This document shows, piece by piece, positions 45,426-53,593 of a DNA stretch of 64,000 nt (the first letter of the stretch is position 1; each line of letters begins with the position of its first letter). The notes under the pieces were generated by a model that did not search any database, was not told the origin of the DNA, and saw nothing but the letters and a program-made list of their open reading frames with translations. Origin of the DNA: Paraburkholderia phenoliruptrix (GTDB taxonomy: Bacteria > Pseudomonadota > Gammaproteobacteria > Burkholderiales > Burkholderiaceae); contig NZ_JAEUAV010000002.1 in assembly GCF_019511605.1 (NCBI RefSeq), forward strand, positions 372,001 through 436,000, in the 5' to 3' direction. The translations under genes were made by a program, and so were the position numbers.

Positions 45426-45573
45426 CGCGCCCCTTGCATTTCTTCCGATCAGGCAGTTCCAGGGGGAAATTCCTCTAGCGCGCGGAATAAAGACGTCGTA
45501 GTGTCACGGGGGCGCAAGACTCTGCGAGCACAATCGCACATACAAGAGACCAAAAACACGGTACGGGGTAAGC

Positions 45574-46080
45574 GTGACAAAGAAATATAAAGTGCTGTTT
45601 CTGTGCCGCGAGAATTCAGCACGCAGCATCATGGCCGAAGCCCTGCTGCGAGAGCTGGGCGGGCATCGCTTCGAAGCATTCAGTGCCGGGCCGGAGCCGG
45701 CCGTGCGAATTCATCCGTTGACGGTCGCGCAATTGCGGCCCGGCGTTTCCGACCTTGGAATGCTTTGCCCGAAAAGCTGGCTGGAGTTTACCGGCGAATG
45801 GGCGCCGCGCATGGATCTCGTGGTCGCGCTGGACGACAGCGTTGCCGCTCCCCATGCGCCTGCCTTTCCGGGCAACCCTGCGCTTTGCGAGTGGAATATC
45901 GCCAATCCGCTCGCGGACTTTCTTTCCGAGCCGGAACGGATTCGTCTATTCGACAAGGTGTTCTGGCAAATCGTGCGTCAGTTAAGCGCTCTTATCGAGG
46001 CGCCGCAAAATGATGCGATGCCGGCGCGCGCGACGCCGCAGTGCATGCCGTCGTGCACTGGTCAGTTTGCCAACCTGTGA
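45574..46080 (+). CDS. Low-molecular-weight phosphatase / arsenate reductase-like protein
   Basis: 168-residue protein of the low-molecular-weight protein tyrosine phosphatase fold, as used by ArsC-type arsenate reductases. Seen: KVLFLCRENSARSIMAEALL with the active-site C-x5-R loop (CRENSAR; Glu where most members have Gly), AFSAGPEPAVRIHPL, and EWNIANPLAD in place of the usual DPxx acid motif. The changed acid motif and loop make phosphatase or reductase activity uncertain. GTG start at 45574. No arsenic genes are nearby. C-terminal 25 residues variable with two Cys. Confidence 0.8.
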   Translation: MTKKYKVLFLCRENSARSIMAEALLRELGGHRFEAFSAGPEPAVRIHPLTVAQLRPGVSDLGMLCPKSWLEFTGEWAPRMDLVVALDDSVAAPHAPAFPGNPALCEWNIANPLADFLSEPERIRLFDKVFWQIVRQLSALIEAPQNDAMPARATPQCMPSCTGQFANL

Positions 46081-46131
46081 TGTGCCGCAATAGCGCGGCG
46101 CTTGCTGCAGAGGGTCGTGCTGGCGGTGGTC

Positions 46132-46458
46132 TCAGTGGTCGTTCTGACGCGCGAGCCGGCTGCCCGCGAACGGGTCGTTCTTCCAGTCGACGCGCTTTTG
46201 CGGCTGCGGAGCGGGCGCGGGTGGCGCCGATAATTCGAAGTGGTCGATTGATTGACCGGCACTGATTGCCTGCTTGAGCCATTGAGGCATTTCGCCCTGG
46301 CCGTCCCAGCTGTCTCCCGTCGCGCTACGGTAGCGAGCGTTCTTTTGCGCGGCCGGTTCGGCTGCCAGTACGGCGGCAAGGTCTTCTGGTTTGATGCCAA
46401 ACTCTTCCATGCGATGGCGGAGATACGCAATCATGCTATCTCGCTTCCTTTCGTCCAT
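46132..46458 (-). CDS. H-NS-like nucleoid protein, short form
   Basis: 108 residues. The C-terminal part (ARYRSATGDSWDGQGEMPQWLKQAI) resembles the H-NS DNA-binding domain, with the usual aromatic pattern but DGQGEMP instead of the typical SGRGRxP loop; the loss of the Arg is notable because it contacts the minor groove. The N-terminus has only a short helix (MIAYLRHRMEEFGIKPEDLAAVLAA), shorter than the usual coiled coil. Two starts are possible: 46458, or 46434, which has AGGAAG 9 bases upstream. A modified or regulatory H-NS paralogue is likely. Confidence 0.72.
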   Translation of the reverse strand: MDERKRDSMIAYLRHRMEEFGIKPEDLAAVLAAEPAAQKNARYRSATGDSWDGQGEMPQWLKQAISAGQSIDHFELSAPPAPAPQPQKRVDWKNDPFAGSRLARQNDH

Positions 46459-47066
46459 AAGATATTCGTCCTTCTAAAGCGTCCAGCGTTCTGTCAAATG
46501 CAGATTGCGAGGAAAACCCGCGAGAGCTTGGAGTCCATTTAAATGGCGCCGGTCCGCGGTGAGGTTATTAATCGAAATTGGAAAAGCGATGGGGGCGATG
46601 CACTGACTTTGGGCGGCCGATCTCGCATTCACGCTCCGTCTTTCGACGGCGTTGGTGCGGGGCCATTCTCGTGGTTATGTCGTCATCATAACGCACTGCG
46701 AGCGCAATGCACGCACCGTTTCAACTGATTTTGGCGGATTTGAACGTGATGCGGAGATTGGTCGCACGTCCCGGGTCGGTTCAACGGTCCGGTTCGCCAG
46801 TTGAATTCCACGCCGCCCGAACTATAAAAGAATGAGTGGAGAGGACAATCCGTGTTTTCCAGCCTGGGCGCCGAGCCGCAATTCCAGTACGCGTGTGCGG
46901 CGCCCGGCTCGGCGCGGGCGACTCGTCGAGCGCTTCATTCGACGAGTCGATGCAGCAGGCCCGCGTCTCGATGTGTTGACTGTCGCCCACGTAGGGCAAC
47001 GGCTTTTACACGGACCGATTCTCGAACAGGGAGGACACTGCTGCGCCGGATTCAAGGAGTCTGGAC
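46459..47066. other. Gene-poor region, more AT-rich than its surroundings
   Basis: About 600 bases without a supportable gene; several open frames exist on both strands, but they lack protein-like sequence. The first half (46480-46720) is noticeably AT-richer than neighbouring genes and includes ATTTAAAT at about 46536. It must contain promoters for the H-NS-like gene (minus) and the secreted protein (plus). No RNA or repeat recognised. Confidence 0.4.
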
Positions 47067-47387
47067 ATGAAACTACGTTTATTGATGGCGGTGGTGAGCG
47101 CCATTCTTTTTCTCGCCCCGCGCGCCGCAAGCGCGGACGATCTCGCCCCCCAACCCGCCGTCGGCACGACGGCAGGCGCATCGTCGGGGCATAGGTTGAT
47201 GCAGCATGCGAACGAGTCGGCCCAGGCCACCACCGACATCCCCTTGAGCGAACCTGCAGCAGCGGCTTCGCCGTCGGCGCAGAACGTCGCTTATGGAGGC
47301 GTGGCAGCAGGGCGGTCGGAAGCGGGCGGCCGGCAAAATATGCCATGCTCTACCGGGCCGCAATGCAGAATTTACTTCGGCCAATAA
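47067..47387 (+). CDS. Small exported protein of unknown function
   Basis: 106 residues. AAGGAG lies 7 bases before the ATG, and a clear signal peptide (KLRLLMAVVSAILFLAPRAASA) is followed by a low-complexity Ala/Ser/Pro-rich mature part with two Cys near the end (CSTGPQCRIYFGQ), perhaps a disulfide. No family recognised. Alone. Confidence 0.7.
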   Translation: MKLRLLMAVVSAILFLAPRAASADDLAPQPAVGTTAGASSGHRLMQHANESAQATTDIPLSEPAAAASPSAQNVAYGGVAAGRSEAGGRQNMPCSTGPQCRIYFGQ

Positions 47388-47444
47388 ACCGCGGACATGG
47401 CTGCGGGCGCTGAGTACCCCGAGCCGCGTCGCCTGATCGCTATT

Positions 47445-47717
47445 TCATGCGAGCGCAGTGTGAGACGCTGAGTCTTCTGTATTTTCGACAATGCGGCTCA
47501 CCACTGCCGCGACGCCCGGCCCCTGCACCGCCGCGCGCTCGCCGAAGCGCCGAAACTCGTTCAGCAGGGAGCGCCACGACGCATGCCAGCGCGTTTCCTT
47601 GATCAGATTGCCTGACGGATCGGCGATCCGCAGCACGCCGTTGTCGGGATAGAAAGTCAGAGTGACCGGCATGCCGTCGATCACGCAGGTCGCGGTGCAG
47701 GGACGCGTGCTAACCAT
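47445..47717 (-). CDS. Hypothetical protein, 90 residues
   Basis: Not recognised. AAGGA lies 8 bases before the ATG at 47717. The sequence starts TRPCTATCVIDGMPVTLTFYPDNGVLRIADPSG, suggestive of a small beta-sheet protein, and ends in a helix. A 43-residue upstream extension is Arg-rich and rejected. No context clue. Confidence 0.6.
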   Translation of the reverse strand: MVSTRPCTATCVIDGMPVTLTFYPDNGVLRIADPSGNLIKETRWHASWRSLLNEFRRFGERAAVQGPGVAAVVSRIVENTEDSASHTALA

Positions 47718-48061
47718 ATTCAATGTCCTTTGATTGTGCGATGGATGCATTAGATGCCGTCGCGCATTCAGCAAGGCGCATGCCCGCGATTTTCGCGTTG
47801 GCCTCCGCACGCTGGAGTGCCGGAATAACCCCACCCGCAACCGCAATTTTTCGCAGTGTTGAGCGAACGATTTAATACGATGTTAAGGTGTATTCCGTTC
47901 CGGACGCACCTCCGCTTCATCATTCCTACCGTGCAAAAGCAGGCCACCCAGCCTGCTTTTTTTGCTCGTGCGCCATCGTGCTCGAGGGCGAAAGCCACGG
48001 TGATTAGCTGGGTGCAGCCGCTCCAATCACATTCGTTGTTCGTAACCCGCCAAACAATACT
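47718..48061. other. Intergenic region with orphan terminator upstream of MFS gene
   Basis: 344 bases between the minus-strand hypothetical gene and the MFS exporter. It contains a strong plus-strand terminator at 47939-47963 and AT-rich sequence before it (47865-47895). A second small RNA or a leader with attenuation are both possible; no promoter good enough to choose was seen. Confidence 0.45.
47939..47963 (+). terminator. Orphan rho-independent terminator
   Basis: Stem GCAGGC / GCCTGC, loop CACCCA, then seven T. The nearest upstream plus-strand gene ends about 550 bases away and the MFS gene starts about 100 bases downstream, so it either ends a small RNA or acts as an attenuator. The minus strand also has TTTT after the stem. 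Confidence 0.85.
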
Positions 48062-49324
48062 ATGTTGACAGAAGACAAACTGCCGGCGAGCGCAGTCGCG
48101 CCCGACGAACGGGCGGCGTCGCCCTTGCGTTCATGGCTCGCGGTCGTGGCCGTTGCAATCGGCGCGTTCGCGTTCGTCACCACCGAATTTCTGCCCGTTG
48201 GACTTTTACCGCGCATTGCCGCCGACCTGGGCGTGTCCTCCGGCACCGCCGGTTTGATGGTCACTGTGCCCGGCATTATCGCGGCGATCTCGGCGCCTGG
48301 CCTCATGCTGGTCGCCGGCCGCATGGATCGGCGGCTCGTATTTCTGCTGCTCACGGCTTTGCTGCTGGCATCCAATCTGATCTCGGCGCTTGCACCGAAC
48401 TTCATCTTGATGCTGGTGGGCCGCGCGTTGCTCGGCGCTGCGTTGGGCGGCTTCTGGACGCTGGCCACCGCAGCCTCGGGGCGGCTCGTGCAGCCCAAGG
48501 ATTCGGCGCGTGCGATGGCGACTATCCTCACCGGCGTGACCTGTGCAACCGTGATCGGCGTGCCGCTCGGGACCTTTATCGCGAGCCTGGCGTCGTGGCG
48601 CGCGTCGTTCATGGCAACGGGCGGACTGGTTGCGAGCGCACTGATCGCGCAGTTCCTGTTCGTGCCGTCGTTGCCGTCGAATACCGCGTTGCGTCTGCAC
48701 GATCTTGTTTCGCTGCTGCGCAGGCCGCATGCGCGTCGCAGCCTGGTAATGGTCGGACTGGTATTCGGCGCGCATTTTTCGTCGTACACGTACATTACGC
48801 CGTTCCTGCTGCACAACGCGAACCTGAGCATGCCGACTATTACGTGGCTGTTGCTCGGCTTTGGCATTATCGGGTTCTTCTCGAACTTCGCGGTATCGTC
48901 CACGGTTACGCGCAGCCTCAAGATCTCGCTTGGCGCGATGATTTCGCTGCTGATGTTCGCGCTTGTCCTGCTGCCCACGCTGCAACAGTCGTCGGCCGGC
49001 GTGATCGCGCTCGTGCTCGCGTGGGGCGTGGCGTTCGGCGCGTTGCCGCTGTGCTTCAGCATGTGGATTCAGCGCGCCACGCCCGATTCGCCCGAAGCCG
49101 GCTCCGCGCTTTTCGTGAGCATTATTCAGGTGGCAATCGCGGTGGGCTCGCTGGTGGGTGGTATCGTGGTGGATCAGGTGGGAATCGCCCCCGACTTCCT
49201 GTTCGGCAGCGGCCTCGCGTTGCTTGGCCTTGCCGCGCTCGTCAGCTTCGGCAGAAGTGGCGAGGCGAAGCCCGCAGCCAAAGCGGTGGCATGCCGCGAA
49301 TGCAGCACCGCGTGCAGCGACTAG
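48062..49324 (+). CDS. MFS exporter (DHA1 / AraJ-like)
   Basis: 420-residue inner-membrane major facilitator protein, twelve hydrophobic helices. The opening LAVVAVAIGAFAFVTTEFLPVGLLPRIAADLGVSSGTAGLMVTVPG is typical of the DHA1 drug/arabinose/purine exporter group (AraJ, NepI type). The loop 2-3 reads AGRMDRR, and the C-terminal tail has three Cys. Probable exporter of sugars, purines or toxic compounds. The ATG at 48062 has a poor ribosome-binding site. Confidence 0.9.
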   Translation: MLTEDKLPASAVAPDERAASPLRSWLAVVAVAIGAFAFVTTEFLPVGLLPRIAADLGVSSGTAGLMVTVPGIIAAISAPGLMLVAGRMDRRLVFLLLTALLLASNLISALAPNFILMLVGRALLGAALGGFWTLATAASGRLVQPKDSARAMATILTGVTCATVIGVPLGTFIASLASWRASFMATGGLVASALIAQFLFVPSLPSNTALRLHDLVSLLRRPHARRSLVMVGLVFGAHFSSYTYITPFLLHNANLSMPTITWLLLGFGIIGFFSNFAVSSTVTRSLKISLGAMISLLMFALVLLPTLQQSSAGVIALVLAWGVAFGALPLCFSMWIQRATPDSPEAGSALFVSIIQVAIAVGSLVGGIVVDQVGIAPDFLFGSGLALLGLAALVSFGRSGEAKPAAKAVACRECSTACSD

Positions 49325-49459
49325 GCGTGCCAAGCCGGGCGCACGAGTGTTGAAATTCGCACGAGCGCCTGCAGTTTCCATTGCTGACTGCCTGTACGCT
49401 ATATGCCCGCATATACGTTCGGGAATGCCGACAACCCAGCAATACGTAAAGACAGGCGG

Positions 49460-49804
49460 ATGAAAAACGTCCCTTCCCGACTACCCCCAGCCAAACGCGC
49501 CGAACTGCTGTGTTTTCTCGTCGCGATCGCAGCGGCGTCGTATGCGCTCAGTGCGGAGTGGCGCGTGGATCACGTCGTCCAGTGCTGCCGCCAGTGGCTG
49601 GCCAAAAACAGCGCGCGCATGCATTGGCTCGAGCGGCTGCGCATCGGGCAACTTGCGTTGAAGATCGCGAGCGAGGACCTGCTGAATGCGGGCGTCGCCG
49701 TGCGCCTCTCGAATGTGCAGGCGCTCTTCACGAGCGAATTGGAGTTGAACGAAGCCAGCACGATGGTTCAGCGAATGATGGCGCTCTGCCAGGAAGCGAT
49801 CTGA
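49460..49804 (+). CDS. Hypothetical protein, 114 residues
   Basis: Not recognised. GGCGG lies just before the ATG at 49460; a longer frame starts at 49403. The sequence has a helical region (ELLCFLVAIAAASYALS) that could be a membrane or amphipathic helix, then HVVQCCRQWLAKNSARMHWLERL and a helical C-terminus. Support is only moderate; it may be a spurious frame. Confidence 0.4.
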   Translation: MKNVPSRLPPAKRAELLCFLVAIAAASYALSAEWRVDHVVQCCRQWLAKNSARMHWLERLRIGQLALKIASEDLLNAGVAVRLSNVQALFTSELELNEASTMVQRMMALCQEAI

Positions 49805-49889
49805 TACAGCTGGTAGACGATGCGTATCGCGCAGCGCGCGTGCAGTTCGGCGCGCACTGCGCGACTTCATGGCAAGCCTGAGCAAACGC

Positions 49890-50384
49890 TCAGGTAATCA
49901 GGCCGGCGAAATGCACGCAGTTGCCCTGAGCGTCGACGGCAATGCTCATCCCCTCGGCGTTAAGGTTCACCGTGGGCTGTGTGCCCGGCGTGCTGCTGAC
50001 CGTTACGGCGATCGGTATGTACTCCGCTCCGTCGAAATCGAGGCTTTGGCCGGGGTGATTTTCGCTCACCGCCGAGAGTTGCTTGAGCAGCGGCGCCGTC
50101 AGGAACACGATGGTCGACAGGCCGGTCGGCCAAAGCTCGCTCCACCGGGCGTTGGAACTCAGGGTGGCTGAGGCCACGAAGCGGGGCTCGGTCTCGTTAC
50201 TGATCGGCAGGTTCGCCGTGGTCATCCAGGCGGCGAACGCCAGGTTAATGTCCAACTGCGGAACGTGCTGCTGCAACAGCCATGCGCGCAGCGAGTTCGG
50301 CCCGGTTGCAAGGCACATCATGTCGAATGCTTCCTGGCCATACGGCCGGACGTGCTTGATCAGAAAGTCTGCTGAGATACCCAT
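49890..50384 (-). CDS. Unrecognised protein of the reb locus, 164 residues
   Basis: GAGGAG lies 6 bases before the ATG at 50384, so it is translated. The first half is helical (LIKHVRPYGQEAFDMMCLATGPNSLRAWLLQQHVPQLDINLAFAAWM), and the second half alternates hydrophobic residues as in beta strands (EYIPIAVTVSSTPGTQPTVNLNAEGMSIAV). No family recognised. It follows the 154-residue gene by 74 bases on the same strand, forming a pair that is divergent from the Crp/Fnr regulator of the R-body locus. Its function may therefore be linked to the R-body system; that is inference from position. Confidence 0.75.
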   Translation of the reverse strand: MGISADFLIKHVRPYGQEAFDMMCLATGPNSLRAWLLQQHVPQLDINLAFAAWMTTANLPISNETEPRFVASATLSSNARWSELWPTGLSTIVFLTAPLLKQLSAVSENHPGQSLDFDGAEYIPIAVTVSSTPGTQPTVNLNAEGMSIAVDAQGNCVHFAGLIT

Positions 50385-50458
50385 GTTGAACTCCTCAATG
50401 CGTCGTGCGAGTGATCGGGCGCTTGCGGAAAAACGTTCGCCGCAACGGGGCCATGCGG

Positions 50459-50923
50459 TCAGTTGGCGTTTTTCAGTTCGACGGGGCCCTCCGGGGTGCC
50501 CGTTGCCGCTTCCAGATGAACGATGTCGCCGAGCATGGGCACCACGCCGTTGATCACGTGCGCGTTGACGATGATCGTGCCGTTGCTGAACTTTTCGACG
50601 GAGTAGGTCGTTGTCATGCGGTCCACTTTCATCGATGCATTCACGTAGCGCAAACCCGTCAGCACAATGTTCCATTGAGGCTGGCCGCGATATTCGCCAA
50701 TGGTCGCGAAGGCAGGCGTGTTGAAAATCGTCGGCCCGTACGAATGATTGATGACGGCGCGTTCGATCAGGTCCACTAGCTCGGCCCATCGGATGCCGTA
50801 GATCACGGTGCTTGCCCGTGCTGGCGGGTAGTCGCCGAAGCGCTCACGCGCGGCCTGCGCGGCGAGTTCGGGGACATCGGTTTCATAAAAGTGCTTGTCG
50901 AGAAATTCGAATTCACTAGGCAT
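50459..50923 (-). CDS. Unrecognised protein of the reb locus, 154 residues
   Basis: Start ATG at 50923 with GGGAGAAAG upstream. Sequence: an acidic N-terminus (EFEFLDKHFYETDVPELAAQAARERFGDYPP), then AELVDLIERAVINHSYGPTIFNTPAFATIGEYRGQPQWNIVLTGLRYV with many Asn and Thr, and a beta-rich end (GTIIVNAHVINGVVPMLGDIVHLEA). No family recognised. First gene of the pair that is divergent from the Crp/Fnr gene; a palindrome lies in the shared promoter region. Confidence 0.75.
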   Translation of the reverse strand: MPSEFEFLDKHFYETDVPELAAQAARERFGDYPPARASTVIYGIRWAELVDLIERAVINHSYGPTIFNTPAFATIGEYRGQPQWNIVLTGLRYVNASMKVDRMTTTYSVEKFSNGTIIVNAHVINGVVPMLGDIVHLEAATGTPEGPVELKNAN

Positions 50924-51071
50924 GTCTTTCTCCCTGACGAGTGCCGGAATCAATGCGCATAGGCGCGGCTGGCCGGATGGCCGGTGTTCGTGCTACGCCG
51001 GTATGAACGCGTCGAAAGACGCTTTGTGAAGTCACGCCGCCACCGCCCCGCGTGCGGCATACTGTGCGCAT

Positions 51072-51086
51072 AATCGTATGACGATT
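51072..51086. promoter_or_regulatory. Palindrome between the Crp/Fnr gene and the divergent pair
   Basis: AATCGT-ATG-ACGATT, a perfect 6-bp inverted repeat, about 70 bases before the Crp/Fnr start and 150 before the divergent gene. Position suggests an operator; the protein is unknown. Confidence 0.5.
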
Positions 51087-51154
51087 GATTCACGCAAGGC
51101 CGAATCGAACGTTCAACGTGTTCCGCCAGAAGAGCACGCCGGGGGCAACAAAAA

Positions 51155-51895
51155 GTGGAATCAACAGCACGCAATGCAACCGCAGATGCCGGCTTTTCCA
51201 GGACCGAAAACCGGCAAGCACTACTGAGGCAGTCGAAGCTTTTCCGCGACATGCCCGAGTCCCTGATCCATCACGTTGCATCGCATGTCGTGGAGCGACG
51301 TCTGGACGATGGCGAGGCGCTCTTTCTCAAACACGATCCCGACGACTTCGTTGCGCTCGTCGTCTCGGGGCGTCTCTACACGCTGCTCTACGGCCCCGAC
51401 GGCAGGGAGCTGATTACCGAGAGCGCCGAGCCTGGCGAGGTGGTCGGCGAAACGGCTCTTGTCGATGCGAGCCGCCGTCAGGCGGCAGCATTCGCGTGCG
51501 GACCGACGCGCGTGCTTCTGCTATGGCGGCGCCACTTTCCTCAATTGACCAAAGAGCCGTTGTTCATTCAACGCCTGCTGATGCTTCTGTGCGACAAGGT
51601 GCGCAAGGCCGCAGCGTTTATCGAATCGGTTTGCCTGTACCGGCTTGAATCTCGTCTCGCGCGCCATCTGATCTCGGCAATCGACCAATGTGGCCGGGCA
51701 GAACACGGCGGCATTGTGGTGCCGCTGCCGCCAAGCCAAAGCAATCTCGCAGCGATGGTGAACGTGAGCCGCCCGAAGCTGAATGCGCAATTGCAAGCAT
51801 GGCGGCGCGACGGAGTCATCAGCTGGACGCACGACACGTTGCTGATAGCCGACGTGGATCATTTGCGCTCGGTCGCGTACATCTCCATTACCTGA
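51155..51895 (+). CDS. Crp/Fnr-family regulator, RebR-like by context
   Basis: 246 residues with a GTG start. Cyclic-nucleotide-binding-type domain at about 25-140 (RDMPESLIHHVASHVVERRLDDGEALFLKHDPDDFVALVVSGRLYTLLYGPDGRE) and a winged helix at about 190-230 (PSQSNLAAMVNVSRPKLNAQLQAWRRDGVISW). No N-terminal Cys cluster of FNR type. It lies inside the R-body locus, convergent with the reb genes. In Azorhizobium a Crp/Fnr regulator, RebR, activates the reb operon; this gene is placed to do the same, and a Crp-type palindrome lies before the ECF sigma gene. Confidence 0.9.
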   Translation: MESTARNATADAGFSRTENRQALLRQSKLFRDMPESLIHHVASHVVERRLDDGEALFLKHDPDDFVALVVSGRLYTLLYGPDGRELITESAEPGEVVGETALVDASRRQAAAFACGPTRVLLLWRRHFPQLTKEPLFIQRLLMLLCDKVRKAAAFIESVCLYRLESRLARHLISAIDQCGRAEHGGIVVPLPPSQSNLAAMVNVSRPKLNAQLQAWRRDGVISWTHDTLLIADVDHLRSVAYISIT

Positions 51896-52032
51896 GCGCG
51901 TGCCGTTCGCGGTATGCCGATCCGCTTGGCTGGGGTCCACGCGCAGTGCCCGGCGCGGGCTCGCGCCTGTGCGTGGATGCGTGCAAACGATGCGTTGATC
52001 AAAGGGGAACGGCGAAGCAGGAGGGAACGACT

Positions 52033-52064
52033 CGCGCCGGAGAGCGTTGCGCTGCTCCGGCGCG
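52033..52064. terminator. Hairpin between convergent Crp/Fnr and rebB genes
   Basis: Perfect 10-bp stem CGCGCCGGAG / CTCCGGCGCG with a 12-base loop, 138 bases after the Crp/Fnr stop and 11 bases after the rebB stop on the other strand. No T-run, so it is a probable structural end point rather than a classical terminator. Confidence 0.45.
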
Positions 52065-52074
52065 TGACAGCGCG

Positions 52075-52416
52075 TCAGATTGCGCTGGTGCTAGGCGGAT
52101 TCAGCGCATTCAGGATGGTCAGAAGGCTCGTCAGGTTGTCGCTGACACCGGTCTGCGCGACCTTTTCGGTGGCGCCGGCCGCCGCCGTGGTGTCGAGCGT
52201 GTAGACCTGCATGACGCCCTGGTTGGCCGCTGCCTGCGACAGCGTGTTCTGCTGCTGCTGCGAGGACACGGAGTTCTGAAAGAGAATGCCCGTGGAATGC
52301 GCCATCGTCTGATACAGCGAGCCCATTGCCATTGCGGGCGCTTCTGCGACAACCTTGACGTTCGACTGCGTGACGGCATCGGTTATCTGATTGTTGACGG
52401 CTGTGGGAAAGGCCAT
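52075..52416 (-). CDS. rebB: RebB-family R-body protein, copy 1
   Basis: 113 residues of the RebB (killing trait) family, the structural proteins that polymerise into R-bodies, the extendable protein ribbons of Caedibacter and others. Seen: the diagnostic FPTAVNNQITDAVTQSNVKVVAEAPAMAMGSLYQTMAHSTG, then a Gln-rich helix (SVSSQQQQNTLSQAAANQGVMQVYTLDTTAAAGATEKVAQTG). It is last in the reb operon and 73 bases after a near-identical copy, clearly a tandem duplicate. Translation starts at the ATG at 52416. Assembly is inferred from the family. Confidence 0.93.
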   Translation of the reverse strand: MAFPTAVNNQITDAVTQSNVKVVAEAPAMAMGSLYQTMAHSTGILFQNSVSSQQQQNTLSQAAANQGVMQVYTLDTTAAAGATEKVAQTGVSDNLTSLLTILNALNPPSTSAI

Positions 52417-52489
52417 TGCTATGCTCCTCAGTTCAAGGTAAAGACGGAAATCGAGCCGCTACGCTTGCGCGTGGCGGAACTGCCGGACT

Positions 52490-52816
52490 TTATTGACGGC
52501 GGAAGGCGTTGAGCACCGTGAGCAGGCTCGTCAGGTTGTCGGCAACACCGGTCTGCGCGACCTTCTCCGTGGCGCCTGCGGCGGCCGTCGTATCGAGGCT
52601 GTAGATTTGCATCACGCCCTGGTTCGTGGCCGCCTGCGTCAGCGTGTTTTGTTGCTGCTGCGCCGATACAGCGTTCTCGAACAGAATGCCGGTCGAGTGG
52701 GCCATGGTTTGATAGATCGAGCCCATCGCCATGGCCGGCGCTTCGCCGACCACCTTGACGTTCGACTGGGTGACGGCGTCGGTGACCTGATCGTTGACGG
52801 AAGTGGGAAATGCCAT
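52490..52816 (-). CDS. rebB: RebB-family R-body protein, copy 2
   Basis: 108 residues, about nine in ten positions the same as copy 1 over their first hundred residues (FPTSVNDQVTDAVTQSNVKVVGEAPAMAMGSIYQTMAHSTG). A longer frame extends upstream into the neighbouring gene and is rejected; the ATG at 52816 with GAAGGAG upstream fits the family start. It begins 16 bases after the 220-residue protein gene. The two copies differ mainly near the C-terminus (NAFRRQ against NALNPPSTSAI). Confidence 0.93.
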   Translation of the reverse strand: MAFPTSVNDQVTDAVTQSNVKVVGEAPAMAMGSIYQTMAHSTGILFENAVSAQQQQNTLTQAATNQGVMQIYSLDTTAAAGATEKVAQTGVADNLTSLLTVLNAFRRQ

Positions 52817-52832
52817 TTCGAACTCCTTCGGT

Positions 52833-53495
52833 TTAGTGCGCGGCGGGTGTCGCGCTGGTTGCATGAACGTCCTCTGAGGGACTCTGTGAAGCGGGTGTCG
52901 GTGTCGCAGTCGGTGTCGGTGTCGCTGTCGGTTCGATCTCTGTGGACGTGGCCGCCGGAGCCGCGCTCGCTGCGTTGTCGAGTTGCGCGAGCGCGCTTGC
53001 CAGTTGCCGCTGCAACGGACCGAAGTAACGCTCGAAGCACTGCTCGACTTCCGTCTTGACCAGATTGGCGAGGCGGTCCGCAATCTGCGGCAACGCGAGT
53101 TGCGCGGCGGGCGGCAGGCCGCTCGCCGGCGTAACGAGCATGGACGGGCGCAGATCGTTGAGCGATTGCGCCGTTTCCACGATCTTCAGAATCGCCTGTT
53201 CCTCGCGTTCCTGTGCTTGCAGCGCTTGCGCTGCGCTCGCCTTCAGCTTCTGCAAGACCTCGCGGATCAGAGACTCGGAACGCTGCCTGCCTTCGTTGAG
53301 CACTTGCGCCGCTTGCAACCTTGCGTGGACGGCCGGGTCGGTGGAGGAGGCCGCGCTCTGCCCCGGCTGGTCCTTTGCCGTGGATTGCTGGAATTGCTCC
53401 AACTCCGCGAGTTCTGCGGCGGTGAGCGGGCGTTGCAGCCAGGTGGTGGCGAGACGGCGAAGCGACGCCAATGCGTCTGGGTCGGAATTGCTCAT
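52833..53495 (-). CDS. Helical protein of the reb operon, 220 residues
   Basis: Not recognised as a family. The first 170 residues are helical with charged and Gln-rich heptad-like stretches (HARLQAAQVLNEGRQRSESLIREVLQKLKASAAQALQAQEREEQAILKIVETAQ and LVKTEVEQCFERYFGPLQRQLASALAQLD). The last 35 are a Thr/Pro repeat (TPTPTATPTP). It lies between two RebB-like genes in the operon (98-base and 16-base gaps), so a role in R-body assembly or anchoring is likely but unproven. Confidence 0.82.
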   Translation of the reverse strand: MSNSDPDALASLRRLATTWLQRPLTAAELAELEQFQQSTAKDQPGQSAASSTDPAVHARLQAAQVLNEGRQRSESLIREVLQKLKASAAQALQAQEREEQAILKIVETAQSLNDLRPSMLVTPASGLPPAAQLALPQIADRLANLVKTEVEQCFERYFGPLQRQLASALAQLDNAASAAPAATSTEIEPTATPTPTATPTPASQSPSEDVHATSATPAAH

Positions 53496-53593
53496 CGGTA
53501 TGCTCCTGATACTTTGGGATCCTGATCGACTAAGCCCGTGCAGACGAGTCAGTCACCTGGGGAACCAGGCCAACCAGGCAGCAGCCCAACGCG

